A stretch of DNA of 5,303 bases from Aquifex aeolicus (lineage in GTDB: Bacteria; Aquificota; Aquificia; Aquificales; Aquificaceae), in NCBI GenBank assembly GCA_015662815.1, contig DQTK01000023.1:1-5303 (forward strand). The letters are read 5' to 3'. The position numbers were made by a program, and so were the translations under genes. A model generated the notes under the pieces. The model ran no database searches. It worked only from the letters and a program-made list of their open reading frames with translations, and had not been told where the DNA came from. How positions within the stretch are numbered: position 1 is the first letter of the stretch; the number at the start of each line of letters is the position of its first letter. This document shows positions 4,766 through 5,303 of this stretch, one piece after another.

Positions 4766-5303
4766 TGAAAGAGGCATTCTTAATAAGTTTAAAACTTGCT
4801 ACTTTTACTACCTTTTTACTTACTTTCATATCCCTTTTAATATGTCCTTTGCTTGTGTTTAAGGAATTCAAGGGAAGATCTTTTATTGTAGGACTTATTA
4901 CGATTCCCTTAGTAATTCCTCCCACGGTTCTCGGTTTTTACCTACTATTACTTTTTTCACCCGAAAGTTCGGTGGGAAATCTGATAAAGGAGTTTTTGGG
5001 AAAATCTCCTCTGTTTACCTTTGAGGGAATACTTATAGCCTCTGTAATTTACTCTCTTCCCCTTGCAATACTTCCTACACTTTCTGCTATGGAAAAGGTA
5101 AAAAAGGAATTCATAGAAACAGCTTATATCTTCGGGTATTCGCGTCTTGAAACCTACCTTAAAGTTATTGTTCCTCTTTCTCTTAACGGAATAATTTCTT
5201 CGGCTATAATGGTCTTTGCACATACCCTCGGAGAATTCGGTGTAATTTTGATGGTTGGAGGAAACATTCCCGGAGAAACTCAAACTCTGTCCGTATTTAT
5301 CTA
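4765..5303 (+). CDS. modB: Molybdate ABC transporter permease ModB, truncated by the window edge
   Basis: ModB is the membrane permease of the ModABC molybdate (or tungstate) importer. The visible 179 codons stay open to the right edge. They start MKEAFLISLKLATFTTFLLTF, a first membrane helix. Then comes the family block IPLVIPPTVLGFYLLLLFSP (47-66), a helix near SPLFTFEGILIASVIYSLPLA, and the EAA loop that docks on the ATPase, EFIETAYIFGYSRLETYLKV (115-134). The near-C-terminal FAHTLGEFGVILMVGGNIPGETQTLSVFIY segment matches ModB closely; the GEFG and NIPGET elements separate it from general sulfate or phosphate permeases. Only about 40 residues should be missing. ATG 4765 overlaps the kdsA stop. 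A modA or modC gene would be expected outside the window to the right; metal specificity between molybdate and tungstate cannot be decided here. Confidence 0.92.
   Translation, partial: MKEAFLISLKLATFTTFLLTFISLLICPLLVFKEFKGRSFIVGLITIPLVIPPTVLGFYLLLLFSPESSVGNLIKEFLGKSPLFTFEGILIASVIYSLPLAILPTLSAMEKVKKEFIETAYIFGYSRLETYLKVIVPLSLNGIISSAIMVFAHTLGEFGVILMVGGNIPGETQTLSVFI

Noticed and set aside
4957..5283. 108-codon open frame on the minus strand near the right edge
   Set aside because: It lies wholly antisense to modB, which has strong family motifs. Its own translation is low-complexity Lys/Arg/Tyr-rich and resembles no family.

Overview
The window looks like chromosomal DNA from a hyperthermophile of the Aquificales, close to Aquifex. 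The kdsA product is near-identical in style to the Aquifex aeolicus enzyme as I remember it and carries the complete metal-ligand set of that class. The DNA is AT-rich, codon use leans to AGA, ATA, GGA and AAA, and genes are packed with overlapping stops and starts. Species cannot be named from the sequence alone. I see no rRNA, tRNA, CRISPR array, insertion sequence or phage gene, and no intergenic gap longer than about 60 bases.

Layout, left to right. (1) The 3' end of feoB (+, ferrous iron transporter) meets yajC (-, Sec translocon accessory) tail to tail, sharing the four bases TTAA as both stops. (2) After a 60-base divergent gap come two (+) genes joined by an ATGA overlap: a PCuAC-type periplasmic copper(I) chaperone with a Met/His-rich tail, and a TlpA-like thioredoxin-fold putative lipoprotein whose active site reads C-I-G-H instead of CxxC. 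As written, each of these two genes has a single-base frameshift in a five-base homopolymer at the end of its signal peptide; the mature domains are open and well conserved. (3) A 49-base purine-rich convergent gap separates them from a (-) operon transcribed as cpoB/ybgF-like TPR lipoprotein, uppS, cdsA, with 4- and 8-base overlaps. (4) A 34-base divergent gap leads to the (+) pair kdsA-modB, overlapping by one base; modB runs off the right edge.

Functionally the window is mostly envelope and metal biology. UppS (undecaprenyl diphosphate), CdsA (CDP-diacylglycerol) and KdsA (Kdo-8-phosphate for lipopolysaccharide) supply envelope precursors. YajC and the TPR lipoprotein belong to envelope machinery. 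FeoB, the PCuAC chaperone, the TlpA-like protein and ModB handle iron, copper and molybdate. The most unusual item is the copper chaperone/thioredoxin-like pair: twin frameshifts at equivalent positions, a CxxH active site and a Met-rich tail. I find no wholly new multi-gene system.
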